Below are positions 44,240 to 53,969 of a stretch of DNA of 64,000 nucleotides, piece by piece. Each line of letters opens with the position of its first letter. Position 1 is the first letter of the stretch. This DNA is from JANQIO01 sp043513815 (GTDB lineage Bacteria > Pseudomonadota > Gammaproteobacteria > Pseudomonadales > Halieaceae). The notes beneath the pieces were generated by a model, which was given only the letters and a program-made list of their open reading frames with translations, had not been told where the DNA came from and searched no databases. The translations under genes were made by a program, and so were the position numbers. The stretch spans positions 2,790,001 to 2,854,000 of the forward strand of contig CP121313.1 of NCBI GenBank assembly GCA_043513815.1, in the 5' to 3' direction.

Positions 44240-45544
44240 CTACCTCCCCACCAGGGCAATCATGACGCCGGCGGCCACCGCCGAGCCAATCACTCCGGCA
44301 ACATTGGGCCCCATGGCGTGCATCAGCAGGAAGTTCTGCGGGTTGGCCTTGAGACCCATGCGGTTGGAAACCCGCGCAGCCATGGGCACAGCGGACACGC
44401 CGGCCGACCCGATCAGAGGGTTGATGGGCGTCGGACCCAGCCGGTTCATCAGCTTGGCCATCAATACACCGGAGGCCGTGCCAATGGCAAAGGCCACCAC
44501 TCCCAGGCCGAGAATGCCCAGGGTGTTGAGGTCGAGGAACTTGTCCGCCACCAGCTTCGAACCCACCGACAGGCCAAGAAATATCGTGGTGATATTGATC
44601 AGGGCGTTTTGTACGGTATCACTGAGTCGGTCGACGACACCGCACTCCTTCATGAGGTTGCCAAAACAGAACATCCCCAGCAGGGGCGCCGCATCGGGTA
44701 GCAACAGCGCCACCAGCACCAGCAGCAACAGCGGGAACAGGATCTTTTCCGTGCGCCCCACCGGTCGCAGCTGCACCATCTCGATGCAGCGCTCCTCCTC
44801 AGTGGTAAGTGCCCGCATGATCGGCGGCTGGATCATCGGTACCAGCGCCATATAGGAATACGCCGCGACGGCGATCGGCCCCAACAGGTCCGGCGCCAGG
44901 ATGCTGGACACATAAATCGCCGTGGGGCCGTCGGCACCACCGATGATGCCGATGGCCGCCGCGTCCGCCAGGCTGTAATTCATCAGACCCAGATGCGTCA
45001 GCCCCACCGCGCCCATCACCGTCGCGAAAATACCGAACTGGGCCGCCGCGCCCAGGAACAGGGTGCGCGGATTCGCCAGCAAGGGCCCGAAATCCGTCAT
45101 CGCGCCCACCCCCATGAAGATCACCAGCGGCGCCACGCCGCTGGCGATGGACACGCTGTAGAAGGTGTAGAGCATGCCGTCGGTATAGCCGGCGACAGCG
45201 GCAAGCTGCTGTGCTGCGACCTGGGCGGCGGGGGCCGCCTGGTTGAATGCCGTCAACAACAGCTTTCCCGAACTGCCGGCGTCGGCACCCAGCAATTGTG
45301 CAAACTGGCCCAGCAGCGACGGGTCGGCAGCAATAATCGCCCGCTCGATGGCGGGCAGTGCCAGTCCGGCGGCGGGAATATTGGCGAGTATCCCGCCAAA
45401 GCCTATCGGCACCAGCAACAGCGGCTCGAAGCCCTTGACGATGGCCAGGTACAGCAGCACGAAGCCGACCAGGATCATGACGCCCTGGCCCGGCTGCAGG
45501 TGCGCAAGACCAGACGACGACCACAGGCTGTAGAGATTCTCCAC
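44240..45544 (-). CDS. oadB: Oxaloacetate decarboxylase, beta subunit (Na+ pump)
   Basis: The 434-residue polytopic subunit decarboxylates carboxybiotin and couples this to Na+ export. Typical stretches include PIGFGGILANIP, ADAAAIGIIGGADGPTAIYV with the conserved aspartate, and NPLIGSAGVSAVPMAARVS near the C terminus. The start is GTG at 45544. It is the last gene of oadGAB, 15 bases after oadA. Confidence 0.95.
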   Translation of the reverse strand: MENLYSLWSSSGLAHLQPGQGVMILVGFVLLYLAIVKGFEPLLLVPIGFGGILANIPAAGLALPAIERAIIAADPSLLGQFAQLLGADAGSSGKLLLTAFNQAAPAAQVAAQQLAAVAGYTDGMLYTFYSVSIASGVAPLVIFMGVGAMTDFGPLLANPRTLFLGAAAQFGIFATVMGAVGLTHLGLMNYSLADAAAIGIIGGADGPTAIYVSSILAPDLLGPIAVAAYSYMALVPMIQPPIMRALTTEEERCIEMVQLRPVGRTEKILFPLLLLVLVALLLPDAAPLLGMFCFGNLMKECGVVDRLSDTVQNALINITTIFLGLSVGSKLVADKFLDLNTLGILGLGVVAFAIGTASGVLMAKLMNRLGPTPINPLIGSAGVSAVPMAARVSNRMGLKANPQNFLLMHAMGPNVAGVIGSAVAAGVMIALVGR

Positions 45545-45559
45545 CCGGGTTGCGCCCGC

Positions 45560-47347
45560 TCAGCCCAGGGTCATCAGGGAGTCACCGACGGAAACCTTGT
45601 CGCCCTCCGCGACCTGCACGTCACCGACGGTGCCGGCCCGCGGGGCGCGCACCTCGGTTTCCATTTTCATGGCCTCGAGAATGACGATCACGTCACCTTC
45701 GTTGACGTGGTCGCCAGGTTTGACCGTCACCTTGAAGATATTGCCCGCCAGCGGCGCCGGCACCGGTGCGGCAGAGGCCGGTGCCGGGGCTGCAGGGGCC
45801 GGCGCACTGGAGGCTGTGGCAGACACGTTTTCGATATCACCGCCCTCGGCGACTTCCACCGTGTAGGCCTGGCCCTCGACAGTCACCGTGTAAACAGCGG
45901 CGCCGGCAGCCGGCGCAGACGGCTCAACCGCTGCAGGCACTGCAGGAGCTTCGGTGCCGGGAGCAGGTTCGAAGGCATCCGGGTTGCCGCGGTTGTCCAG
46001 GAACTTCAGACCGATTTGCGGGAACAATGCGTAGGTGAGCACATCGTCGATCTTGTTCTCGCCGCTCGCCAGGCTGATGCCCTTCTCACCGGCCAACGCC
46101 TCCAGCTCTGCCGTCAGCTTGTCCAGCTCGGGCTCCAGTTCGTCCGCCGGCCGACAGGTAATTGGCTGGGCACCTTCCAACACGCGGGCCTGCAACTCGG
46201 CGTTCACCGGTGCAGGTGTTGCGCCGTACTCGCCCTTGAGCACGCCGGCGGTCTCCCGGGAGATGGATTTGAAACGCTCCCCGGTCAGCACATTGATCAC
46301 GGCCTGGGTGCCGACAATCTGGGAGGTCGGTGTCACCAGCGGAATAAAACCCAGGTCCTCACGAACACGGGGAATCTCCTCCAGCACTTCGTCGAGCTTG
46401 TCGGTCGCACCCTGCTCGCGCAGCTGGTTTTCCATATTGGTGAGCATCCCGCCCGGCACCTGTGCCACCAGGATGCGGCTGTCTACGCCTCGCAGGGCGC
46501 CTTCAAATTTCGCGTACTTCTTGCGTACCGCGCGGAAGTAAGCGGCGATTTCTTCCAGCAGGCCGATATCCAGGCCGGTATCTCGCTCGGTACCTTCCAG
46601 CATGGCCACCACGGTTTCCGTGGGCGAATGGCCGTAGGTCATGGACATCGAGGAAATCGACGTATCGACGTTGTCGATGCCCGCCTCTACACACTTGAGA
46701 ATGGTAGACGTGGACAGCCCGGTGGTGGCATGGCACTGCATGTGAATCGGAATATTGCAGGACTGCTTGAGGCGGCTGACCAGCTCGTAGCCATCGTAGG
46801 GACGCAGCAGGCCTGCCATGTCCTTGATAGCGATCGAGTCGGCGCCCATGTCCTCGATAAGTTTGCCCTGATCGACCCAGGTGTCGATGGTGTGCACCGG
46901 GCTCAGCGTGTAGGCAATGGTGCCCTGGGCATGCTTGTCGATCCGCTTGACCGCCGCCAGGGCGCGCTCGATGTTACGCATGTCATTCATGGCATCGAAC
47001 ACGCGGAATACATCGACGCCATTGACAGCGGCTCGCTCCACAAACTTGTCGACCACGTCGTCGGCGTAATGACGATAGCCAAGAATATTTTGCCCGCGAA
47101 ACAACATCTGCTGGGGTGTTTTAGGCATGGCTTTTTTCAGTTCGCGGATGCGCTCCCAGGGGTCTTCTCCCAGGTAGCGAATACAGGCGTCAAAGGTTGC
47201 CCCTCCCCAGGACTCCATTGACCAGAAACCGACCTGGTCCAGCTTGTCAGCGATTGGCAGCATGTCCTCCAGCCGCACACGCGTGGCCAACAGCGACTGC
47301 GACGCATCCCGCAAGACAACGTCGGTGATGCCCAGTTTCTGGCTCAT
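45560..47347 (-). CDS. oadA: Oxaloacetate decarboxylase, alpha subunit
   Basis: The 595-residue subunit moves CO2 from oxaloacetate to biotin. The N-terminal carboxyltransferase barrel has D14 (LRDASQS) and K175 (IAIKDMAG), which match the metal-site aspartate and carbamylated lysine. After the alanine/proline-rich linker (about 440-525), the biotin domain carries EAMKME with biotinyl K561. The site that normally reads H-x-H reads Q204-C-H206, so one metal ligand appears replaced. The gene overlaps oadG by 4 bases. The complex links oxaloacetate or malate metabolism to a sodium gradient. Confidence 0.95.
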   Translation of the reverse strand: MSQKLGITDVVLRDASQSLLATRVRLEDMLPIADKLDQVGFWSMESWGGATFDACIRYLGEDPWERIRELKKAMPKTPQQMLFRGQNILGYRHYADDVVDKFVERAAVNGVDVFRVFDAMNDMRNIERALAAVKRIDKHAQGTIAYTLSPVHTIDTWVDQGKLIEDMGADSIAIKDMAGLLRPYDGYELVSRLKQSCNIPIHMQCHATTGLSTSTILKCVEAGIDNVDTSISSMSMTYGHSPTETVVAMLEGTERDTGLDIGLLEEIAAYFRAVRKKYAKFEGALRGVDSRILVAQVPGGMLTNMENQLREQGATDKLDEVLEEIPRVREDLGFIPLVTPTSQIVGTQAVINVLTGERFKSISRETAGVLKGEYGATPAPVNAELQARVLEGAQPITCRPADELEPELDKLTAELEALAGEKGISLASGENKIDDVLTYALFPQIGLKFLDNRGNPDAFEPAPGTEAPAVPAAVEPSAPAAGAAVYTVTVEGQAYTVEVAEGGDIENVSATASSAPAPAAPAPASAAPVPAPLAGNIFKVTVKPGDHVNEGDVIVILEAMKMETEVRAPRAGTVGDVQVAEGDKVSVGDSLMTLG

Positions 47348-47634
47348 GGGGTCTGATCCTGTTTTGTGTTGGAGTGTTGTTGTTTACTGCGATGCCGGTG
47401 TACGGCCGCGCTGATCACTGCCAGCAGCCTTGCGTCCATCGCAGCCGCTGGCTTCTGCGCCGCGGGCGCCGCCGGTGGTGCCGGTGGGGTGGGGAAAAAC
47501 CGCGCCACGAAGGCTGACATTCCCGAGGTCACAAATACCAGCAAGGTCAGGAACACCACCACAGTGCCCATGCCGAACAGCGTGAGCTCTATCCCCTGTG
47601 AGAGAAGGCCCTGTGAGACGAGGTCCTGTGCCAA
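47344..47634 (-). CDS. oadG: Oxaloacetate decarboxylase, gamma subunit
   Basis: The 96-residue OadG has one membrane helix (GIELTLFGMGTVVVFLTLLVF, residues about 14-35), a proline/alanine-rich linker and a hydrophilic tail ending in HRHRSKQQHSNTKQ, which can bind zinc and OadA as in known OadG. AGGAAAG precedes the ATG. The N terminus contains a short repeat (VSQG-LLSQG). It is the first gene of the oad operon. Confidence 0.88.
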   Translation of the reverse strand: MAQDLVSQGLLSQGIELTLFGMGTVVVFLTLLVFVTSGMSAFVARFFPTPPAPPAAPAAQKPAAAMDARLLAVISAAVHRHRSKQQHSNTKQDQTP

Positions 47635-47730
47635 TGTCTTTCCTGCGTTATGTGCGTAAAGCGCATTACAGCGCCGCGCCGCGGCCCTGCAAATACCGGG
47701 TAATGAGTATAACCGCTGCGCGGCGAGCTA

Positions 47731-49296
47731 TCAGGACCAGGCGGTGGGAATAACTGCGTCAATCAAAACCGGTCCGTGCTGCGACATCGCGGCACTGAAG
47801 CGCTCGTTGAATTCATCGGCGCTGGTCACCTGCCAGGCGGGAACACCCATGCCCGCGGCCATGGCGGCAAAATCCATATCCGGATTGCCCACGTCGAGCA
47901 TGCTCGCGGCCTTGGGTCCCGGCACGCCCCCGCGAGCGCCAGTGCGGCTGAACTCCAGCTCGAGGATGGAGTACTTGCGGTTGTTGAAAATGACCACGGT
48001 GATATCCAGATTCTCCCGCGCCATGGTCCACAGGGCGGAAATGGTATACATGGCAGAGCCGTCGCCCTCAAGACAGACCACCTTGCGATCCGGGCAGGCC
48101 AACGCCGCGCCCACCGCATTGGGCAGACCAAAGCCGATACTGCCGCCGGTCTGGTTGAGCCAGTCGTGGGGGCGTGCGGTCTCAGAATAGACCGTGCATG
48201 GGATGCCGCTGGTGATGCCCTCATCCACCACCACCGCGTTCTCGGGCAGGAAGTGGGCGAAGGCCGCACCGACCGCGTTGACGTCCAGGTCACTACCGGT
48301 CACCAGCTCCGGTAGCTGCAGCGCGTGGCGCTCGGGTTCTGCAGCGCTTCCGCCAACCGCTTCCAGCAGGTCTTCCAGGCTGGCCGTTAGATCATCGCCA
48401 GGTAAGGCCAGCTGCAATTCTTCGCAACCCTCGGGTGCAATTACACTGGGCAGGTTGGGGTAGGCGAAGAAGGATACCGGTGCCTTGCAGCCCACCAGGA
48501 TCAGCTGCTCCACCTCCTTGATATGATCCAGCGCCAGCTCCGCCAGATAGGGCAGTCGTTCGATTTTGGCCCGACCGGCGCCGCGGGCTATGCGCGACGG
48601 GAAGGTGTCGGTCCCTACCCGGGCAGCGGTGGCCTGCTTGAGCTTGCCCAGCAGCTCGGAATCGGCCGCACTGACCTCGCCACCGCCCATCATGATCATG
48701 GTGTTGCGACCATTGCCCAGCCACTCGGCGGCTTTGGTGATATCTTCCGCCGGCACCCGGCGTGGGGCCGTTTTCGGTTTGGCCCGGGTCGCACCGTTGG
48801 GATTGTCACTCCAGGAAACGTCCGCCGGCAACACCAGGGTGGCGATGCGGTGGTTGCCCGCCTCCTCAACGGCCCGGGCGCCATCCTCGGCGATATGCTC
48901 GGGGGCGGTCGCCGTGTGCACCCAGTGGGACACCGGGCCGGCGATGCCCTCGATATCCGAGGTCAGCGGCGCGTCGTACTGCAGGTGGTAGGTGGCGTGG
49001 TCACCAATGATATTCACCATGGGCTGATTGCCCTTTTTGGCGTTGTGCACGTTCGCCAACGCGTTGCCGAGGCCAGGGCCCAGGTGCAGCAGTGTCGAGG
49101 CCGGTTTGCGCGCCATGCGCGCGTAGCCGTCGGCGGCGCCGCTGACCACGCCCTCGAACAGGCACAGCACACAACGCATGCCGTCGACCTCGTCCAGGGC
49201 TGCCACGAAGTGCATCTCCGAGGTGCCAGGGTTGGTGAAACAGATGTCGACGTCGCTGTCGACCAGGGTTTTGATCAGGCTCTCGGCACCGTTCAT
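47731..49296 (-). CDS. Acetolactate-synthase-like TPP enzyme
   Basis: The 521-residue protein has the three-domain layout of thiamine-diphosphate enzymes. E48 in LFEGVVSGAADGYAR is the TPP-activating glutamate, GPGLGNALANVHNA is typical of the N domain, and GDGSAMYTISALWTMAREN is the TPP/Mg motif. It is annotated in relatives as acetolactate synthase large subunit, but no regulatory-subunit gene or ilvC is adjacent, so it may be a benzoylformate-decarboxylase-like or other C-C bond enzyme. GGAGA precedes the ATG at 49296. Confidence 0.85.
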   Translation of the reverse strand: MNGAESLIKTLVDSDVDICFTNPGTSEMHFVAALDEVDGMRCVLCLFEGVVSGAADGYARMARKPASTLLHLGPGLGNALANVHNAKKGNQPMVNIIGDHATYHLQYDAPLTSDIEGIAGPVSHWVHTATAPEHIAEDGARAVEEAGNHRIATLVLPADVSWSDNPNGATRAKPKTAPRRVPAEDITKAAEWLGNGRNTMIMMGGGEVSAADSELLGKLKQATAARVGTDTFPSRIARGAGRAKIERLPYLAELALDHIKEVEQLILVGCKAPVSFFAYPNLPSVIAPEGCEELQLALPGDDLTASLEDLLEAVGGSAAEPERHALQLPELVTGSDLDVNAVGAAFAHFLPENAVVVDEGITSGIPCTVYSETARPHDWLNQTGGSIGFGLPNAVGAALACPDRKVVCLEGDGSAMYTISALWTMARENLDITVVIFNNRKYSILELEFSRTGARGGVPGPKAASMLDVGNPDMDFAAMAAGMGVPAWQVTSADEFNERFSAAMSQHGPVLIDAVIPTAWS

Positions 49297-49321
49297 TGGC
49301 TGTCTCCAGTCTGGCGGGCGA

Positions 49322-51031
49322 TCAAGGTGCGCGCGCGGCGCTGGATGCATCACGGGTGGACTTGAACTCGGTGCCGGCATTCCAGTTGGGCCAGTCGCGT
49401 CCGGCCGCGAGGGCGGTGGCAATGTCATAAAACAGCACCACGTTGTCGGCGGCACCACTGAGGTCCCAGTCCGGTGAATACTCATCGCTGGGTTTGTGAT
49501 AGTCGTTGGCCACGTAATCATCCAACTGCTGCTGGCCCCACTCGCTGCCGTGCTCGAAGCTGTCCACACCGCGGGTCAGGTACAGGGCCGGCACACCGTG
49601 ACGGGCAAAGTTGAAATGGTCGGAGCGGTAGTAGTAACCCTTTTCCGGATTGGGTTCCTGCACCAGCACCCGGCCCTGCTTGTCCGCCGCCGCCTGCAGC
49701 CAGGTTTCCAGCTCGCTGTTGCCAAAGCCCACGACTGCGACATCGCGGGTGCGACCGTCAACGCCGCCGTAGATGTTATCCATGTTCAGGTTCGCCACCG
49801 TGGTCTCCAGCGCGTGGGAAGGGTTCTCCACGTACCACTTCGCACCCAGCAGACCGGCCTCTTCCGCCGTCACCGCCAGGAACAACAGCGAGCGCGGCGC
49901 AGCGCCGGCTTCGACGTGCAGATTCGCCAGCGCCAGCAAGGCAGCCACACCGGAGGCATTGTCACTGGCGCCGTTGTAGATCTGGTCGCCCTCGCCCTCT
50001 CGGGTGCCCAGGTGATCCCAGTGGGCACTGTAGACAATATGCTCTTGCGGGAACTCGGTGCCAGGCAGACGAGCCATGACATTGCGGCTCTGGGCGCTGC
50101 TGAGGGTGTTTGCCAGTTCAGTAGACAGCGTGAGGTCACCCAGCGGCACCGCCTGGAAATCCGGGCTGGCCGCCGCGGCCTTCAGGGCATCGAAATCTTC
50201 ACCGGCGGCAGCAAACAGCTCGCGCGCCACCGCCTCGGTCACCCACCCTTCTGCCGCTACCCTGTCCAGGTTCTGGTTGTCCGCCGTCAGGCCAATCTGC
50301 GGGCCAGACCAGCTGTTACGCACCACGTCCCAGCCGTAGGCCGCAGGCGCGGTTTCGTGAATGATGATGGCGGCGGCCGCACCGCGACGCGCCGCCTCTT
50401 CATACTTATAGGTCCAGCGACCGTAGTAGGTCATGGTGTTGCCGTTGAATACCTCCGGATCCTGGGTGGCGTAGCCCGGGTCGTTGATCAGTATCACCAC
50501 GGTCTTGCCGGTCACATCCACGTCACCGAAGTCATCCCAGCCACGCTCTGGTGCGGTAATGCCATACCCCACAAAGACCAACCCGGCGTCTTCAACCGAC
50601 ACGCTTTCCACCTGGCGCTGGGTAAAGACCATCATCTCGTCCGCATAGGCAAGGTCGCGCTCGAAATCCGATCCACGAACCGCCAGGGTAACCGAGGGGT
50701 CGGTGGTGACCGAGGTAATCGGCACATCCTGCACCCAGCTCTGGCCATTGCCCGGCTCCAGCCCCAGCGCCTTGAACTGCGCGACCAGGTAGTCCACGGT
50801 CATGTCCTCGCCCGGCGTGCCCGGGCCGCGGCCGCCAAATTCATCGGCGGCCAGCACCTCGGTATGGGTGTGCAGGTCGGCTTCCACCTGGCCACGCTGC
50901 TGGTCGAGAACGTCGGTGGTCGCTGCCGCGTCCTGCACGGGAGGCGACTCGGACTGCGAGCAGGCAGCCAGCAGGGTAGAAACGGCGGCAAGCGCCGCCA
51001 AACGGACAGCACGGTATTTGAAAATGGACAT
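49322..51031 (-). CDS. M28 family zinc peptidase, lipoprotein
   Basis: The 569-residue protein starts with a lipoprotein signal ending STLLAAC (lipid cysteine at about residue 23). A PA-like insert domain is followed by the M28 peptidase core with its zinc ligands: SAHWDHLG, GASDNASG, TAEEAGLLG, NMDNIYGG and DYHKPSDE. It probably trims peptides in the periplasm as an aminopeptidase or similar. ATG at 51031 follows AGGTGA. It is divergent from a peptide transporter, which would take up the products. Confidence 0.92.
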   Translation of the reverse strand: MSIFKYRAVRLAALAAVSTLLAACSQSESPPVQDAAATTDVLDQQRGQVEADLHTHTEVLAADEFGGRGPGTPGEDMTVDYLVAQFKALGLEPGNGQSWVQDVPITSVTTDPSVTLAVRGSDFERDLAYADEMMVFTQRQVESVSVEDAGLVFVGYGITAPERGWDDFGDVDVTGKTVVILINDPGYATQDPEVFNGNTMTYYGRWTYKYEEAARRGAAAAIIIHETAPAAYGWDVVRNSWSGPQIGLTADNQNLDRVAAEGWVTEAVARELFAAAGEDFDALKAAAASPDFQAVPLGDLTLSTELANTLSSAQSRNVMARLPGTEFPQEHIVYSAHWDHLGTREGEGDQIYNGASDNASGVAALLALANLHVEAGAAPRSLLFLAVTAEEAGLLGAKWYVENPSHALETTVANLNMDNIYGGVDGRTRDVAVVGFGNSELETWLQAAADKQGRVLVQEPNPEKGYYYRSDHFNFARHGVPALYLTRGVDSFEHGSEWGQQQLDDYVANDYHKPSDEYSPDWDLSGAADNVVLFYDIATALAAGRDWPNWNAGTEFKSTRDASSAARAP

Positions 51032-51142
51032 GGGGATCACCTGTTATTCTGATGGCCGGATTCTACCACCGGGAAAATTCCGCGCCACGACCCGCCGCCA
51101 TCCGTATAATGCGGCGATAACAATAACACCCGGATCAGCTTC

Positions 51143-52696
51143 ATGAGTGAAATCGCCGCAACACCCGCTGTCGATTCAGCGGATGAATTCCTGGGCCACC
51201 CGAAGGGCCTGTACGTCTGCTTCGCCACTGAGATGTGGGAGCGCTTTTCCTTCTACGGCATGAAATACCTGCTGTTGCTGTACCTCACCAAGTACCACCT
51301 GTTTACCGACAATATGGGCCTGGACGTCCTGGGTGGCTACGCAGCACTGGTCTATGCCATGCCAGTAATCGGCGGACTGCTCGCCGACCGCTACCTGGGT
51401 ATGCGCAAGGCAGTGGTCTTCGGGGGTATGTGCCTCGTGCTGGGGCACCTGGGCATGGCCTTCGAGGGACAGGCGGCGAGCAATGTGCAGGGCGAAGTCG
51501 TGCGCGATACCTTTGCGCTGCAGGTGTTCTATTTCTCGCTGGCCCTGATCGTGATCGGCGTCGGCTTCCTGAAGCCGAATATCTCCACCATTGTCGGCCA
51601 GCTCTATGACAAGGATGACGTGCGCCGGGATTCCGGTTTCACCATTTTCTACATGGGCATCAATATCGGCTCGTTTACCGCAACTCTTCTCTGTGGCTAC
51701 CTCGGCGAAACCTATGGCTGGGCCTACGGGTTTGGCGCGGCAGGCATCGGCATGCTATTCGGCCTGGTCACCTTCCTGCGCGGCCAGAAGTACCTGCACG
51801 GCCACGCCGAGCCCCACGATCCGGCGCTGCTCAAGCAGCCTGGCCTGGGGCCCATCAACAAGGAGTTCACCATTTACCTGGGCGGGCTGGTGGCTGTTTT
51901 CGCCGTCTGGCAGATGCTGCAGTTCCACGCGGTGGTGGAGGCGACCCTCAACACCATGGCGTTGGTGGTACTGGGGGGCCTGGCCTGGTTCCTGACCCAG
52001 CGCTGCAACAAGGTAGAACGCGAGCGCATGTTCGTATTGATTGTGCTGACCATGTCCACGGTGGTGTTTTGGGCCCTGTTTGAGCAAAGCGCGGCTTCCA
52101 TGACCCTGTACGCAGACCGGGTACTGGACCGCAATCTGCTGGGCGTGGAACTGACCGCTGCCCAGTTCGGTTCCATGAATGCCTTTTTCATCTTTACCTT
52201 TGCGCCCATTTTCGCCATGGCCTGGACCTGGCTGGCTCGCCACAACCTGGAACCCTCCACACCGGTGAAATTCGCCCTCGGCATCGCCCAGGCCGGCCTG
52301 GGTTTTGGCGCCCTGGTAGTGGGCGCCACCATGCCGGACGAGTCCGGCCGGGTTGCGGCCATCTGGCTGGTGCTGGCCTACATGTTGCACACCACCGGTG
52401 AGCTTTGCCTGTCGCCGGTGGGACTGTCGGCGGTGACCAAACTGGCCGTGCCCAGCGTGGTGGGCGTGATGATGGGCGCCTGGTTCCTGGCCACTGCCTA
52501 TTCGGAATTTGTTGCGGCACAGATTTCCAAACTGGCCGCTGTGCCCACGGAGAACGGCGCCGTCGCCGATGTTTCCGCCGCACTGGCCAGCTACACCGCG
52601 CTGTTTGAAGACCTGATGTGGGTGGGCCTGGCGGTGGGTGGCGTGGTCCTGTTGATCTCTCCCCTGCTCAGAAAACTGATGCACGGCGTTCACTAA
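51143..52696 (+). CDS. POT-family proton-dependent peptide transporter
   Basis: The 517-residue inner-membrane carrier imports di- and tripeptides with protons. The POT signature appears at MWERFSFYGMKYLL (residues about 31-44), followed by IGGLLADRYLGMRK. Later motifs include FTIFYMGINIGSF and FWALFEQSAASM. About 14 hydrophobic segments are expected. A TATAAT at 51105-51110 is a candidate -10 element. It sits head-to-head with the M28 peptidase gene. Confidence 0.94.
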   Translation: MSEIAATPAVDSADEFLGHPKGLYVCFATEMWERFSFYGMKYLLLLYLTKYHLFTDNMGLDVLGGYAALVYAMPVIGGLLADRYLGMRKAVVFGGMCLVLGHLGMAFEGQAASNVQGEVVRDTFALQVFYFSLALIVIGVGFLKPNISTIVGQLYDKDDVRRDSGFTIFYMGINIGSFTATLLCGYLGETYGWAYGFGAAGIGMLFGLVTFLRGQKYLHGHAEPHDPALLKQPGLGPINKEFTIYLGGLVAVFAVWQMLQFHAVVEATLNTMALVVLGGLAWFLTQRCNKVERERMFVLIVLTMSTVVFWALFEQSAASMTLYADRVLDRNLLGVELTAAQFGSMNAFFIFTFAPIFAMAWTWLARHNLEPSTPVKFALGIAQAGLGFGALVVGATMPDESGRVAAIWLVLAYMLHTTGELCLSPVGLSAVTKLAVPSVVGVMMGAWFLATAYSEFVAAQISKLAAVPTENGAVADVSAALASYTALFEDLMWVGLAVGGVVLLISPLLRKLMHGVH

Positions 52697-52720
52697 AACC
52701 TCTATTCACGGGCAAGCTCC

Positions 52721-53950
52721 ATGGCTGAAACACAACGCGACTTCGACATAGTTCTCTACGGCGCCACCGGCTTTACCGGCAAGCTGGTGGCAGAGTATCT
52801 GCTAAACAAGTACGGCGTAGACGGTGACCTGCGCTGGGCCATGGCCGGTCGCAGCCTCAAGAAGCTGGAGCAGGTACGCGACGAACTGCAGAACAGCGAT
52901 ATACCGCTGCTCACCGCCGATTCGGATGAGACATCCTCCCTTAAGGCGATGGCTGAAAAAGCCAAAGTCATTTGCACCACCGTCGGCCCCTACGCCCTGT
53001 ACGGTTCCAAACTGGTCGCTGCCTGTGTCGAGGCCGGCACCCACTACTGCGACCTCACCGGCGAGACCCAGTGGATGCGCAAGATGATTGACGCCCACCA
53101 GGCTGCCGCGGAATCTTCTGGCGCCCGCATCGTTCACACCTGCGGTTTCGACAGCATCCCCTCGGACCTGGGTGTGCTGTTCCTGCAAAACGAGATGATG
53201 GCCAAACACGGCGTGCCGGCCCGGCATGTGAAGTACCGGGTCGTGGAGGCCAAGGGTGAGTTCAGCGGCGGCACCGTGGCCAGCCTGATCAACGTCATGG
53301 AAGAAGCGGTCAGGGACAAGTCCCTGCGTCAACTGCTGGCCGACCCCTACGCCCTGAATCCGCAAGGCAGCCCCACCGGCGACGATGTCAACGACCAGAC
53401 CGGCGCCATCTACGACGAGGATTTCGAACGCTGGACCCTGCCCTTTGTGATGGCCGCCATCAACACGCGTGTGGTGCGCCGCAGCAATGCGCTGCTGGAC
53501 CAGCGCTATGGCGATGACTTCCGTTACGACGAGGCCATGCTAGGCCCGAAAGGTATGAGCCGGCTGAAAGCGAAGCTCGCCGCCGGTGCCATGACCGCCG
53601 GCACCGCAGCGCTCGCCATTGGCCCGATGAGGGCCATCGCCAAACGCTTCCTGCCCAAGCCTGGCGAAGGCCCCAGCCAGGAAGTGCGGGAGAACGGCTA
53701 CTACGAGATTCTGCTGCGCGGCATACACCCGGAGGATCGCGACAAGGATATGGTCGCCCGGGTCACCGGCGACATGGACCCGGGCTACGGCTCCACCTCA
53801 AAGATGCTGGCGGAGTCCGCCGTTTGCCTGGCCCAGGACGAGCTTGGCTGCGGCGGCGGTTTCTGGACCCCCGCCAGTGCCATGGGTGAAAAGCTGATTG
53901 CCCGCCTGGAAGAACACGCGGGCCTCAGCTTCGATATCGTCGAGGGCTAA
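52721..53950 (+). CDS. Saccharopine-dehydrogenase-like (enoyl reductase type) protein
   Basis: The 409-residue protein has an N-terminal NADP-binding Rossmann domain (FDIVLYGATGFTGKLVAEYL) and the family sequences CTTVGPYALYGSKLVAAC and HYCDLTGETQWMRKMID, and HTCGFDSIPSDLG. This matches the saccharopine dehydrogenase-like family that includes mycobacterial trans-acting enoyl reductases and lipid-droplet proteins. A role in lipid or polyketide reduction is more likely than lysine metabolism. It follows the POT gene by 24 bases. Confidence 0.87.
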   Translation: MAETQRDFDIVLYGATGFTGKLVAEYLLNKYGVDGDLRWAMAGRSLKKLEQVRDELQNSDIPLLTADSDETSSLKAMAEKAKVICTTVGPYALYGSKLVAACVEAGTHYCDLTGETQWMRKMIDAHQAAAESSGARIVHTCGFDSIPSDLGVLFLQNEMMAKHGVPARHVKYRVVEAKGEFSGGTVASLINVMEEAVRDKSLRQLLADPYALNPQGSPTGDDVNDQTGAIYDEDFERWTLPFVMAAINTRVVRRSNALLDQRYGDDFRYDEAMLGPKGMSRLKAKLAAGAMTAGTAALAIGPMRAIAKRFLPKPGEGPSQEVRENGYYEILLRGIHPEDRDKDMVARVTGDMDPGYGSTSKMLAESAVCLAQDELGCGGGFWTPASAMGEKLIARLEEHAGLSFDIVEG

Positions 53951-53969
53951 CCGCCGACAAGGCGGCTAG
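53947..53969. terminator. Hairpin spanning both stop codons of a convergent pair
   Basis: CTAACCGCC-GACAA-GGCGGCTAG forms 8 pairs with one mismatch and a 5-base loop. It contains the stop codon of the plus-strand gene (53948-53950) and that of the minus-strand methyltransferase (53968-53966). There is no T-run, so it is a candidate bidirectional block or mRNA end-protecting structure. Confidence 0.5.

Noticed and set aside
44993..47221. Very long plus-strand frame opposite oadB/oadA
   Set aside because: It is histidine- and arginine-rich, typical of an antisense shadow in GC-rich DNA, and both opposite genes are clear family members.
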